A stretch of 64,000 nt of DNA. It comes from Clostridiaceae bacterium HFYG-1003 (GTDB lineage: Bacteria; Bacillota; Clostridia; Clostridiales; Clostridiaceae). Position 1 is the first letter of the stretch. Each line of letters begins with the position of its first letter. The stretch spans positions 1,364,001 through 1,428,000 of the forward strand of contig CP102060.1 in NCBI GenBank assembly GCA_024579835.1, written 5' to 3'. The notes under the pieces are model-generated. The model searched no databases. It saw nothing but the letters and a program-made list of their open reading frames with translations, and was not told the DNA's origin. This document shows positions 34,639 through 43,144 of this stretch, piece by piece. A program made the translations under genes and the position numbers.

Positions 34639-35278
34639 GCCTGCTCAGTTCCCTCCCTGCGTCCAGTGTGTACGGACAGATCTCTGCTCCCCGCTGCTGC
34701 AAATAACTGGCTGCGTGCCGCAGCGCCGCCAGGCAGCCTTCGTCCAGGCCCAGCTGAGATGCCTGACGAATCTCCTCCACGCCCGGAAAGTGGCGGCCCG
34801 GCTCGATATAATCGGCCAGATAGATTATTTTCTCCAGGTCCGACATGCCGGCCCGCCCCGTCGTATGATACCGCAGGGCATTCAACAGATCCGGATCGGT
34901 CACTCCGAAGCGGTCTCTGGCAGTTATGGCTGCTGAAAAAGCATGCCAGACTTCCCGGTAGGGCTTAATCAGCGCCAGGTCATTCGACCCTTCTGCCGCC
35001 AGCTGCTGCCAGAGCCGCTCCGGATTCTGCCCCTTGTCTGCATCATGCAGCAGGGCTGCCAGACGGACTTTTTTCAGAAACATTCGGCGCTGGGACCGCG
35101 ACTCAAAGCACACATGAGCCTTTGCCAGCTGTTCGGCTGTGCGTCGGGTGTTCAATGTGTGCTCGTAGCGCCGTTTATCCAGATTATTCTTCAGGTATCT
35201 CTTGATGTCTTTCGTCCTGCCCATCGCATTGATCCTCATACGGTCCGTTCCAGCAAACCCGGGGACAAGCCGGATCAT
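34592..35278 (-). CDS. yqeK: YqeK-type HD-domain diadenosine tetraphosphatase
   Basis: A 228-residue HD phosphohydrolase of the YqeK family, which hydrolyses Ap4A symmetrically. The metal-binding histidine and HD pair are visible as YEHTLNTRRTAEQLA and RLAALLHDADKGQ, and the later ALRYHTTGRAGMSDLEKIIYLADYIEPGR contains the remaining metal ligands. The start codon overlaps the nadD stop as TAATG, so translation is coupled. The usual partner rsfS does not follow; an RluA-type synthase takes that place. Confidence 0.9.
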   Translation of the reverse strand: MIRLVPGFAGTDRMRINAMGRTKDIKRYLKNNLDKRRYEHTLNTRRTAEQLAKAHVCFESRSQRRMFLKKVRLAALLHDADKGQNPERLWQQLAAEGSNDLALIKPYREVWHAFSAAITARDRFGVTDPDLLNALRYHTTGRAGMSDLEKIIYLADYIEPGRHFPGVEEIRQASQLGLDEGCLAALRHAASYLQQRGAEICPYTLDAGRELSRHGNTERNQTKKCPSD

Positions 35279-36015
35279 TACTCGTTGATTTCCGAGCCGG
35301 CTCCACCGGGTTCCCTTGGGATAGCTTCCCCAGCGGTCTCTGGAGTCTCTGCAGTCTCTGGAGTCTCTGGAGTCTCTTCAGTCAGTGCCGTCTCTTCGGC
35401 CACTTCGATCATTGGTTCTGCCGTCTGATACAGACCCTGCTCATGAATATACTGGTAGACAGCCGGATGCAGGAACGACCGGTGGGGGCGTCCCGACGCC
35501 ACCCGCTGCCGAATGTCGGTCGAAGAAATCTCCAGCTCCAGGGAATCAATCAGCGTGACATGTCCGCCCTGGGACCGAATCCAGTCTGCTGAAGCCATGA
35601 CTTCCTCACGGCGATGACCGGGTCGGTCAAAACAGACCAGGTGGGCTAGCCGCAGTATTGTTTCAGGCTGCTTCCAGCTTCTGAACTGAGCCATTGAATC
35701 CCCTCCCATGATGAAATAGAGCTCATCCTCGGGATACTGTTTCTTCAATCGGGTGAGGGTCAGCCAGGTGTAGCTGACCTGAGATTCTTTGATTTCCATA
35801 TCACTGACTTCCAGCCGGTCATAGTCTCTGGTTGCCAGTTCTGCCATGGCCAGGCGGTGGCTGGCCTGGGTGACTCCGTCATCTTTATGGGGTGGATCCC
35901 CATTGGGAATCACCAGAAGCTGATCCAGATCCAGCAGCTCGGCACACTCTTCCATCAGATAGCAGTGAGCAACGTGGATAGGATCAAACGTTCCGCCGAC
36001 GATGCCCCGCTTCAT
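35278..36015 (-). CDS. nadD: Nicotinate-nucleotide adenylyltransferase with repeat tail
   Basis: Forms nicotinic acid adenine dinucleotide from NaMN and ATP, the step before NadE. GGTFDPIHVAHCYLMEE is the nucleotide-binding start, followed by PNGDPPHKDD and the C-terminal ISSTDIRQRVASGRP. The enzyme core ends near residue 200 (HEQGLYQ). About 40 extra residues follow, rich in Glu, Thr and Pro, encoded by an in-frame 9-bp tandem repeat. Homologues normally end soon after the core. The start touches the yhbY stop. Confidence 0.94.
   Translation of the reverse strand: MKRGIVGGTFDPIHVAHCYLMEECAELLDLDQLLVIPNGDPPHKDDGVTQASHRLAMAELATRDYDRLEVSDMEIKESQVSYTWLTLTRLKKQYPEDELYFIMGGDSMAQFRSWKQPETILRLAHLVCFDRPGHRREEVMASADWIRSQGGHVTLIDSLELEISSTDIRQRVASGRPHRSFLHPAVYQYIHEQGLYQTAEPMIEVAEETALTEETPETPETAETPETAGEAIPREPGGAGSEINE
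35336..35398. repeat. 9-bp tandem repeat inside nadD
   Basis: Seven consecutive 9-base units based on GTCTCTGGA (plus strand), the first four nearly identical and the rest degraded. They encode an E-T-P/A type tripeptide repeat in the NadD tail. Because the unit is a multiple of three, copy-number change keeps the frame. Confidence 0.85.
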
Positions 36016-36311
36016 TAGGGCAGATCAATATGCCGGTTGGCCTTCTCTTTGGCCTGGCGATAGATCACCAGCTTGTTGCCAATGGCCTGAACTCCTTCGC
36101 AGCCCAATTTGGCGCAAATCTGTTCCGAAGCCTCCCGGGCTGTCATGTCAGCGCTTTCCAGCACGCTGATCTTAATCAGTTCCCTCTTTTCCAGGGCCTG
36201 TTCGACCTGGGTCAGAAAGTTAACTTCAATTCCGTTCTTGCCGATCTGGAAAATGGCATCAAGGCTGTTGGCCAGGCCGCGCAAATAGGCTCTTTGCTTT
36301 GTTGTAATCAT
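36015..36311 (-). CDS. yhbY: YhbY-type (CRM domain) ribosome assembly RNA-binding protein
   Basis: A 98-residue single CRM domain that binds pre-50S particles. Typical segments: TTKQRAYLRGLANSLDAIFQIGKNG near the start and the GxxG-type loop region near KLGCEGVQAIGNKLVIYR. Length equals the family norm. It follows obg by 5 bases and overlaps the start of nadD by one base, in the common clostridial order obg-yhbY-nadD-yqeK. Confidence 0.94.
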   Translation of the reverse strand: MITTKQRAYLRGLANSLDAIFQIGKNGIEVNFLTQVEQALEKRELIKISVLESADMTAREASEQICAKLGCEGVQAIGNKLVIYRQAKEKANRHIDLP

Positions 36312-36316
36312 GCTGT

Positions 36317-37600
36317 TTACCTCATAAACTCAAATTCAAAGTCCCGCATGCGTACCATATCTCCGTCCTGAATGCCACGGGCAATCAGGTCATCGATGAC
36401 GCCTTTGTTGCGCAGAACTTTATGGAAATAGCGCATGTGATCGGGATTGTTGATGTTGGTTGAATCAAGAATTCGCTCCACGAAGGATCCGGATACAACA
36501 TAAACGCCGTCTTCGTTGACCTCGATTTCGTAAGTGAAGTGCTTGTCCTCCGGAATGTACATGTCTTCGGGACCATAAAGATCCGGCTGGGGCGGCGTGA
36601 TCGACAGAAGCTGAGCCGCGTCTTTCATGAGCGCTTCCAGTCCGATGCTGGCGCCGGCACTGATCAGGTGAATCCGGTCATAGCCTTTCGCCTTGACATA
36701 CTCTTTGAATTCCTCGAACTGACTGTCCGCTTCCATCATGTCCGCTTTATTGGCGACCACGATCTGCGGGCGCGCAGCCAGAATCTCGGAATAACTTTTC
36801 AGCTCTTCATTAATCTTGTCAAAATCCTCAATCGGATTGCGGCCCTCGGATCCGGAAATATCCACGACGTGGATCAGGATTCGGGTCCGTTCGATGTGGC
36901 GTAAAAACTGCAGTCCCAGGCCAACGCCTTCACTGGCTCCCTCAATAATACCGGGGATGTCTGCAATCACAAAGGGTTCAATTCCCTTGAGGCTGACGAC
37001 GCCGAGATTGGGCGACAAAGTCGTAAAATGATAATCGGCAATTTTGGGCTGAGCCTTTGAAACCATGGACAAAATCGTGCTTTTCCCGACATTGGGGAAA
37101 CCGACCAGTCCGACATCTGCCAGAACCTTAAGTTCCAGGATGACTTCCATTTCTTCGCCAGGCATGCCGGGTTCGGCAAAATCTGGTGCCTGCCGGGTGG
37201 GCGTGGCAAACTTGGCATTGCCTTTTCCGCCTTTACCGCCTTTGAGCACCGTGATCCGCGTGCCGTGTTCTTTCATGTCCGCAATGATCTTCCCGGAGGT
37301 CTTTTCCTTCAGGACGGTACCCACCGGTACCTGAATGACAACATCGGCTCCGACTTTGCCATAGCATTTGGCTCCAGAGCCGTTCATGCCATTTTCGGCC
37401 ACATATCTGCGCTTGTACTTGAGGTCCAGCAGAGTGGTCATTCCCTCGTTCGCTTCAAAGATAATGGAGCCGCCGCGACCGCCGTCACCGCCATCGGGTC
37501 CGCCGAGCGGGATGTATTTTTCTCTTCGGAACGAAATCGCTCCGTTTCCGCCATTGCCTGATTTCAAATAGACGCTGGTGTAATCAATAAACATATTCAT
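36317..37600 (-). CDS. obg: Obg/CgtA GTPase
   Basis: Essential GTPase of late 50S assembly and stress signalling. The glycine-rich Obg domain ([28 protein letters not shown]...) occupies the first 155 residues. The G domain follows with GFPNVGKST (P-loop), [10 protein letters not shown] (switch) and NKAD. The OCT domain closes the chain. ATG 37600 follows AAGGAAGG; the nine extra upstream codons have no site of their own. The product is 427 residues. Confidence 0.96.
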   Translation of the reverse strand: MNMFIDYTSVYLKSGNGGNGAISFRREKYIPLGGPDGGDGGRGGSIIFEANEGMTTLLDLKYKRRYVAENGMNGSGAKCYGKVGADVVIQVPVGTVLKEKTSGKIIADMKEHGTRITVLKGGKGGKGNAKFATPTRQAPDFAEPGMPGEEMEVILELKVLADVGLVGFPNVGKSTILSMVSKAQPKIADYHFTTLSPNLGVVSLKGIEPFVIADIPGIIEGASEGVGLGLQFLRHIERTRILIHVVDISGSEGRNPIEDFDKINEELKSYSEILAARPQIVVANKADMMEADSQFEEFKEYVKAKGYDRIHLISAGASIGLEALMKDAAQLLSITPPQPDLYGPEDMYIPEDKHFTYEIEVNEDGVYVVSGSFVERILDSTNINNPDHMRYFHKVLRNKGVIDDLIARGIQDGDMVRMRDFEFEFMR

Positions 37601-37734
37601 TGTGATCAACCTTCCTTTACTCTTCATTATACTAAAGGAACACCCCTGCCACCGAGCCTGTCCCTGACTTTCTTAAATTATTCACCATTGGACGGCTCCG
37701 CGCGGACCAGGTTATGATCCAACGTGCCTGAAAC

Positions 37735-37767
37735 AAAGAAAGACCTGCACAAGGCAGGTCTTTCTTT
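37735..37767 (-). terminator. Terminator after rpmA
   Basis: A 14-bp stem AAAGAAAGACCTGC / GCAGGTCTTTCTTT (37735-37748 with 37754-37767). On the minus strand the U-rich arm follows the GC core. It separates the L21-Prp-L27 operon from obg. Confidence 0.88.
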
Positions 37768-37782
37768 TCCCTGAAAAGCGCC

Positions 37783-38091
37783 CTACTGGACTGCTTCCTG
37801 TGTTTCCTGTTCTACTCTGGGATAAACACTGGCTTTCTTCTTATCTTTGCCAAGTCTCTCGAATCTCACGATGCCGTCAACCGTCGCAAATAAAGTGTCA
37901 TCCTTGCCTCTGCCCACGTTGGTACCGGGATGGATCTTGGTGCCTCTCTGGCGAACCAGGATATTGCCGGCCAGTACGAACTGTCCGTCAGCAGACTTCA
38001 CGCCAAGACGCTTGGATTCAGAATCACGTCCGTTCTTGGATGAACCTACTCCCTTTTTATGAGCAAAAAATTGCAGGTTAAGTATAAGCAT
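37783..38091 (-). CDS. rpmA: 50S ribosomal protein L27 with cleavable leader
   Basis: Ribosomal protein whose N-terminus reaches the peptidyl-transferase centre. The chain starts [29 protein letters not shown] is the conserved site at which Prp removes the leader in Bacillota, so the mature protein begins at AHKKG. The rest ([32 protein letters not shown]) is standard. The gene follows prp by 4 bases, so substrate and protease are co-made. Confidence 0.97.
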   Translation of the reverse strand: MLILNLQFFAHKKGVGSSKNGRDSESKRLGVKSADGQFVLAGNILVRQRGTKIHPGTNVGRGKDDTLFATVDGIVRFERLGKDKKKASVYPRVEQETQEAVQ

Positions 38092-38095
38092 TGTG

Positions 38096-38428
38096 TTACA
38101 CCTCCTCTTCTATGAGTGTAATATTTTCTTCGTATTGTGTTTGAATTGCTAACAGTCCAAGTTTCAATGTCTCCATTAAGACCTGGGCTTTCGCCACATT
38201 TGCTTCAGCAGGATCCTTCAAACTGAATGAAAAATAACCGCCATCGGATGCCATGTCAAGATCCAGCGGGATCCCGAGCACGGTTTCTAATCCATTGTAA
38301 GTCATCATCAATTGAGCCGTCACTGCGCTGCAGACGATGTCCTGTCCGTGATCAGCATATCCGGCATGCCCTTCATAGGTAAACCCTGTGATGCCGCCGT
38401 CTGATCGTTTCATTGTGACAGTGATCAT
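38096..38428 (-). CDS. prp: Ribosomal-processing cysteine protease Prp
   Basis: A 110-residue cysteine protease (YsxB/DUF464) that cleaves the N-terminal leader of L27. The catalytic His and Cys are in [19 protein letters not shown] near residues 21 and 33. It lies between rplU and rpmA with 3-4 base gaps, the usual arrangement. Confidence 0.95.
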   Translation of the reverse strand: MITVTMKRSDGGITGFTYEGHAGYADHGQDIVCSAVTAQLMMTYNGLETVLGIPLDLDMASDGGYFSFSLKDPAEANVAKAQVLMETLKLGLLAIQTQYEENITLIEEEV

Positions 38429-38431
38429 GGC

Positions 38432-38743
38432 CTATGCCTGGATCTGTTCAACTTGAAGCTTGGTATATGGCTGTCTGTGACCCTGTTTTCTTCTGTAATC
38501 TTTCTTAGCCTTATACTTGAAAACAATGATCTTCTTTGCTTTGTCCTGAGCTAACACTTTGCAAACAACTTTAGCTCCTTCAACGGTTGGTGAACCAACG
38601 GTAATCCCATTGTCACCGGCAATTGCCAGTACATCAGTCAATTCAACGGTTGAATCAACATCAGCAACCAACTTCTCAACGTAAATCACGTCGCCTTCGG
38701 AAACTTTGTACTGTTTGCCGCCTGTTTTTAATACAGCATACAT
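38432..38743 (-). CDS. rplU: 50S ribosomal protein L21
   Basis: 103-residue ribosomal protein, the usual length for L21. It begins [14 protein letters not shown] and ends in the basic [25 protein letters not shown] segment. ATG 38743 is supported by the family start and by GAGGAGGTG 12 bases upstream; the 16 codons before it are leader sequence. First gene of the L21-Prp-L27 operon. Confidence 0.97.
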   Translation of the reverse strand: MYAVLKTGGKQYKVSEGDVIYVEKLVADVDSTVELTDVLAIAGDNGITVGSPTVEGAKVVCKVLAQDKAKKIIVFKYKAKKDYRRKQGHRQPYTKLQVEQIQA

Positions 38744-38862
38744 AATCGGAAAAACACCTCCTCTTATCAGATACTCGCCATTCCGGTACACCTGAGTGTT
38801 TATAAACCGTTACTGTGCGGCCTTACCGAATAATATTATCACAACGCAATGCAGATGTCCAA
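38744..38862 (-). promoter_or_regulatory. Promoter and leader of the rplU-prp-rpmA operon
   Basis: On the minus strand TTGGAC (38857-38862) and GATAAT (38835-38840) are 16 bp apart. The predicted leader of about 85 nt before the L21 start is long enough for the autoregulatory L21-leader RNA known in Bacillota. I could not confirm its conserved fold by eye. Confidence 0.55.
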
Positions 38863-39035
38863 TATAATTTTCAGAACCTTCGATAGTTCCGAATTGCAGC
38901 TTAAAGTGAATGACTTTTTAAGCTAAGCCAACATAAATGTAGTTTCATTCTGGATGGTGTCTTTTCCCTCGACGGGGCCCTTCGGTCAGGGTTTGACCAG
39001 TCCGGAGGAAGGATTTTGCAGTAATCCCATCACGC

Positions 39036-40370
39036 TCAACTTAAGATTGGCACGACTTTGACCGTATCAACATCACGCCGAAATTCCCAGCGAATCTGAT
39101 AGTCGGGATAATCCTGCGTGATCAGCTGCTCCAGGGCCTGGCGCTCCAGCGTATAGATCGGATCCAGTGTAATTTCAAACTGCTTCATAGACCATGCGGG
39201 ATCATCCAGTTTGATTCGGATGAGTTTATATAGATACGTGGGAGAAACCGGCACTTTCCTTGTCCCTTCCCGAGAAAACAGAAACTGATTGACACTCTCC
39301 CCTCGGCGGCGGCGTGCAATCTGCATCAGTCCAAGCTCTGTCAGCGGGTAGGCTTTGGTCAGAGGACGCATTGATTCCGTCAGTTCGCTTGCAGTCTGCC
39401 ACAGTCGCTGGGCGTCTGCTTCCCGTTCCATTGCCACAAAGTCAATCACAATGATTCCTGAGAGACTGCGCAGTTCGATCTGTTCCAGGGATGCTCGCAG
39501 AGCGGTCTGATTCAGCTCATAGGCACTCAGTCGATGGCCCTGACTGCCGCGGGCCGCGCTGTTGACATCAATGGCTGTCAGGGCTTCAGTCTCTTCAATG
39601 ACCAGCGTTCCGCCCCCCGGCAAGGCTACAGTTTTATGCCGCAGGCGATCCACGGCCTGCTCCAGGCCGTGACTGGCGAAGAGGTGGACAAAGTCTGGAT
39701 ACTCTGTCACAACATAGCCCTGCTGGCGAAGCGACGCTGAAATAACAGGGTCGTTGGAGTGGATCATATCGACCCCATCCTGCAGCAGGTCTTCCAGGTA
39801 TCCCAGATCGCGATAGAGGCGTCCGGGCACCAGGGTTTGCTCCGCCTGATCCAGGATCTGACGAAGGCGTTGGGCCACCCCCTGAACTCGCAGGTTGAGT
39901 TGATGCGGCTCAATGTTCAGAGAACCGCTGCGATAGAGGATGTGGAACCCCGGAACTTCCGGAGGGGCACCATGAATTCGCTCAAATTCGGAACGATCCA
40001 GATTCCGGGAGTAACTGTGTCCCCGCCCGGCCATCACCACCAGATCCCCATCGGTCAGGGAGACAGCCTCAGTAACCTTCGCGCCCTTTTTCCCAACCTG
40101 GGATCGGAGAATTTCTACGGGAAGCCGGTCGCCCACATGATACTTGCCCAACGCCTTGGGAGAACGCACATAAAGGTAGGCATTGCGGCCGGTGCCCAGA
40201 TCGACAAACACGGCAGACTGAGCGGATGATACATTCTTAATGGTGGCCTGATAGATGTCCCCTTCCAGCGGCTGTTGGGGATCCTTCAGCACCCGAAGAG
40301 CCTTCATGGCCCCCTCCTGAGTCAGGGCGATCCGTAAAAAGCCGTCGCGCTCGATGAAAAGCTGCCTCAT
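39036..40370 (-). CDS. rng: RNase E/G family endoribonuclease lacking the Zn-link cysteines
   Basis: Single-strand-specific RNase that matures rRNA and degrades mRNA. The S1 domain lies near residues 25-100 (LEGDIYQATIKNVSSAQSAVFVDLG). The catalytic aspartates are conserved in EALTAIDVNSA and IIVIDFVAM. The expected Zn-link CPxCxGxG after the arginine-rich RRRGESVNQFL is absent; the region reads FSREGTRKVPVS with no cysteine. ATG 40370 follows GGGAGATG and overlaps the upstream gene's stop; the longer open frame above it is not coding. The product is 444 residues. It sits upstream of the L21 operon, as often in Clostridia. Confidence 0.92.
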   Translation of the reverse strand: MRQLFIERDGFLRIALTQEGAMKALRVLKDPQQPLEGDIYQATIKNVSSAQSAVFVDLGTGRNAYLYVRSPKALGKYHVGDRLPVEILRSQVGKKGAKVTEAVSLTDGDLVVMAGRGHSYSRNLDRSEFERIHGAPPEVPGFHILYRSGSLNIEPHQLNLRVQGVAQRLRQILDQAEQTLVPGRLYRDLGYLEDLLQDGVDMIHSNDPVISASLRQQGYVVTEYPDFVHLFASHGLEQAVDRLRHKTVALPGGGTLVIEETEALTAIDVNSAARGSQGHRLSAYELNQTALRASLEQIELRSLSGIIVIDFVAMEREADAQRLWQTASELTESMRPLTKAYPLTELGLMQIARRRRGESVNQFLFSREGTRKVPVSPTYLYKLIRIKLDDPAWSMKQFEITLDPIYTLERQALEQLITQDYPDYQIRWEFRRDVDTVKVVPILS

Positions 40371-41059
40371 CGGACATCTCCCAGGGATAGATACTGACCG
40401 TCCTTGTTCGTGTACATTTCCAGACGTTTCAGATGAATAAACCGATCCGGCGACAGACCCTCTGTATTTTCCCGCAGGTACTGAATCAGGTGATCCAGAT
40501 TCAGGTGATTCCTGCTTCCGGCCATGGTCATGACCGTCAGCACCGTGAACCCCTGATCCCACGTGACCTCTGCTCCGGGCAGGATCATCGGCCGCAGATC
40601 CTTTTCCTTTTCGATCCCTTTTTTATTTCTGGTCAGAACCGTCAGAGGTCCCGTCTCTTCAATAATCTGTTTGAGACGTTCCGCAAACGCTTCGGTCGAT
40701 GGCATCCGGATCTGGGTCTTCACCGCGTCGAGCAGTGCCATGGGGGCCGGTGTCCACGGTTCAACCTGGATGACCTTGGGGTAATGGATCCCTTCCGGCG
40801 CGCATGCGTTCAGCGCATCCTGAACCGCCCCGGCTTCCGGAGCATCCAGCAGCTCAACGGTGATGTACTCCGCGTCGGATGACATTCCTACAGACAACGG
40901 CTGAGCCGAAGACATCAGCATATGGGGGTTGAAGCCTTTGGAGAATGCCATTTTCAGTCCGGAGCGCGACAGATTGCGCTGCAAAGCCTTTTGCAGGTCC
41001 AGATGACCGACAAATTTAATGGAATCAGCTTTGGTGTGCTGAATGAAGTAAACTGCCAT
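40367..41059 (-). CDS. DUF2344 (TIGR03936) radical-SAM-associated protein
   Basis: A 230-residue protein of the family that accompanies, or is fused to, TIGR03960 B12-binding radical SAM enzymes. Recognisable parts: FIQHTKADSIKFVGHLDLQKALQRNLSRSGLKMAFSKGFNPHMLMSSAQPLSVGMSSDAEY, the N-terminal family block. ATG 41059 is chosen because the family starts at this MAVYFI-type sequence. The gene overlaps the end of the radical SAM gene by 35 bases and the start of rng by 4, so the three are translationally linked. Its biochemical role is unknown. Confidence 0.9.
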   Translation of the reverse strand: MAVYFIQHTKADSIKFVGHLDLQKALQRNLSRSGLKMAFSKGFNPHMLMSSAQPLSVGMSSDAEYITVELLDAPEAGAVQDALNACAPEGIHYPKVIQVEPWTPAPMALLDAVKTQIRMPSTEAFAERLKQIIEETGPLTVLTRNKKGIEKEKDLRPMILPGAEVTWDQGFTVLTVMTMAGSRNHLNLDHLIQYLRENTEGLSPDRFIHLKRLEMYTNKDGQYLSLGDVR

Positions 41060-42926
41060 TGAAGCAAATCCCCCTTCCGTAAGTCTCATTAATGCCGCAC
41101 AGCGTGCAGCCATCGCGGCAGTCCCGTGTCGTAATGGCCGCTTTGGCCTTTTCATTTTCCGCGATGAGATATTCTTTTTTCACTCCGATATCGACGAAAT
41201 CCCATGGCAGCACCTCATCGTAGGAGCGTTCCCGGAATGCGTAGAAATCTACGTCCAAGCCCGTCTGGTCAATGGCCTGATTCCAAGCCTCGAGATTGAA
41301 CAACTCTGTCCAGCCATCCATTTTCGCACCAAGTTCAAATGCTCTCAGGATCAGATCGGAAACCCTGCGATCTCCTCTGGATACGACAGCTTCCAGACGG
41401 GAGAGTTCGGATTCATGCCAGGAAAACTGAATTGCCCGGGTCTTGAGGTGATGTTTGATTTCGTAGACCTTCTCCAGTACCCGTTCTCTTGATTCCTGCG
41501 GAGCCCACTGGAACGGCGTAAAAGGTTTGGGGATGAAGATACTGGTCGACAGATTGACCTTCAGCCCTTTTTGCCGCTGTTCTTTGGGAACCGCGTAATA
41601 CTGACCGACAATCTTCTCCGCCAGTTCGGCGATGGCAATGGCATCTTCCGTTGTTTCATAGGGCAGACCGATCATGGTATAGAGCTTGATGGTGGACCAG
41701 CCCATGGAAAAGGCGCTGTAGGTCGCCTTGAGGATATCTTCTTCGGTTACATTTTTGTTGATAATGTCCCTCATTCTCTGGGAACCGGCCTCCGGCGCGA
41801 ACGTCAGGCCGGTCTTGCGGATTTTCTGTATTTCATTGATCAGCTCCACGCCAAAGGCATCCACGCGAATGGATGGCAGCGAGACAGCGATTTTCTCATC
41901 CTGATATTTATCCACCAGCTGAGTGATCAGCCGTTCGATGTCCGAATAATCACACGTCGACAAACTGGTCAGGGAAATTTCTTCATAGCCCGTCTGTCGG
42001 ATCAGTTCATCAGCCAGGGCCAGAATCGTATCGGATCGTTTTTCCCGTACCGGTCGATAAATCATGCCCGCCATGCAGAAACGACAGCCTCTGGTACAGC
42101 CGCGGAATGTTTCCACCATGATCCGGTCATGGGTTGGCTCGCAGTAAGGAACGATGATCTGATCAGGAAATGAGACGGCGTCGAAATCCCGGATCAGCTG
42201 TTTTTGAACATGATCCGGTGCTTTGTCCCACAGCTTCACTCGCTGCTTAATCGTCCCGTCTTCCTGATAGGTCACATCATAGAAGCTCGGTACATACACT
42301 CCAGGTACCTGGGCCAGGGCTTGGAGAGTTTCCCGGCGGGTCGCGCCGTTCTCCTTGGCCTGACGACAGACCGACAGAACCTCATCCATCATGAATTCAC
42401 CCTCACCGATTTCAAAGAAGTCAATGAACTGATGCAGCGGCTCCGGATTGGAAGCACACGGTCCTCCGGCCATGACCAGAGGGTCCTGTTCACCCCGCTC
42501 GGCTGATTTCAGCGGAATTCCCGAAAGTTCCAGCATATTCAGGATATTGGTATAGCTCATCTCGTACTGGAGCGTGAATCCGACCAGATCAAACTCCTGA
42601 AGACAGGTGCCGGTTTCCAGTGTTGACAGGGCGATGCCTTCCTCCCGCATGATCGCTTCCAGATCCGGATTGGGGCAGAACGCCCGCTCACAGTAAGTAT
42701 CGGGGCGGGCATTCATCGTGTGATACAGAATCCTTGATCCGAGATGGCTCATCCCGACCTCGTACAGATCCGGGAAGCAGAACGCAAAGCGAAGGTTTAC
42801 CGTCTGCGGGTCTTTCCGGATCATATTCAGTTCACCGCCCGTGTAGCGGGCGGGTTTCTCCACCCGGAACAGGACATCATCGTCCAGCTTCCGGCTGGGA
42901 TTTATTGTGAATTTCTTTTTCTCCAA
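41025..42926 (-). CDS. TIGR03960 family B12-binding-domain radical SAM protein
   Basis: A 633-residue radical SAM enzyme with a cobalamin-binding-type N-terminal domain (FCFPDLYEVGMSHLGSRILYHTMN). The [4Fe-4S] motif CTRGCRFCMAG lies near residue 280. A C-terminal cysteine cluster follows (CRDGCTLCGINETYGRGICF). The substrate is unknown. Conserved linkage with DUF2344, RNase G and L21 suggests a role in RNA or ribosome modification, but that is inference. The start is followed by a Lys-rich stretch typical of the family. Confidence 0.92.
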   Translation of the reverse strand: MEKKKFTINPSRKLDDDVLFRVEKPARYTGGELNMIRKDPQTVNLRFAFCFPDLYEVGMSHLGSRILYHTMNARPDTYCERAFCPNPDLEAIMREEGIALSTLETGTCLQEFDLVGFTLQYEMSYTNILNMLELSGIPLKSAERGEQDPLVMAGGPCASNPEPLHQFIDFFEIGEGEFMMDEVLSVCRQAKENGATRRETLQALAQVPGVYVPSFYDVTYQEDGTIKQRVKLWDKAPDHVQKQLIRDFDAVSFPDQIIVPYCEPTHDRIMVETFRGCTRGCRFCMAGMIYRPVREKRSDTILALADELIRQTGYEEISLTSLSTCDYSDIERLITQLVDKYQDEKIAVSLPSIRVDAFGVELINEIQKIRKTGLTFAPEAGSQRMRDIINKNVTEEDILKATYSAFSMGWSTIKLYTMIGLPYETTEDAIAIAELAEKIVGQYYAVPKEQRQKGLKVNLSTSIFIPKPFTPFQWAPQESRERVLEKVYEIKHHLKTRAIQFSWHESELSRLEAVVSRGDRRVSDLILRAFELGAKMDGWTELFNLEAWNQAIDQTGLDVDFYAFRERSYDEVLPWDFVDIGVKKEYLIAENEKAKAAITTRDCRDGCTLCGINETYGRGICFNGSLLHSAHQS

Positions 42927-43080
42927 TGTGTTCTTCCTTATCTCTTTCTATTTTTCGAATCACTAAAACAGCAGGTCCGTCCATCCCTCGGGGATTTCTG
43001 CGGCACCAAACTTTTCCGCATTGCTGTCCGCCAGGAACAGCAGTGAATCATTCTATTTTAGCATATCAGGCAGGAATTGA

Positions 43081-43110
43081 AAAAAGGGACTTCCCGCAAA
43101 AGAAATCCCT
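43081..43110 (-). terminator. Terminator of the mre-rodA cluster
   Basis: On the minus strand GGGATTTC pairs with GAAGTCCC (one G-U pair; 43102-43109 with 43086-43093) and TTTTTT follows. Confidence 0.8.
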
Positions 43111-43144
43111 CGGTTGATGAAATTGACTGATCCCGCGTGAATGA

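Noticed and set aside
40371-40562. N-terminal extension of the RNase E/G gene
   Set aside because: The conserved start and the ribosome site are at 40370; the extension translates the antisense-biased overlap with the DUF2344 gene.
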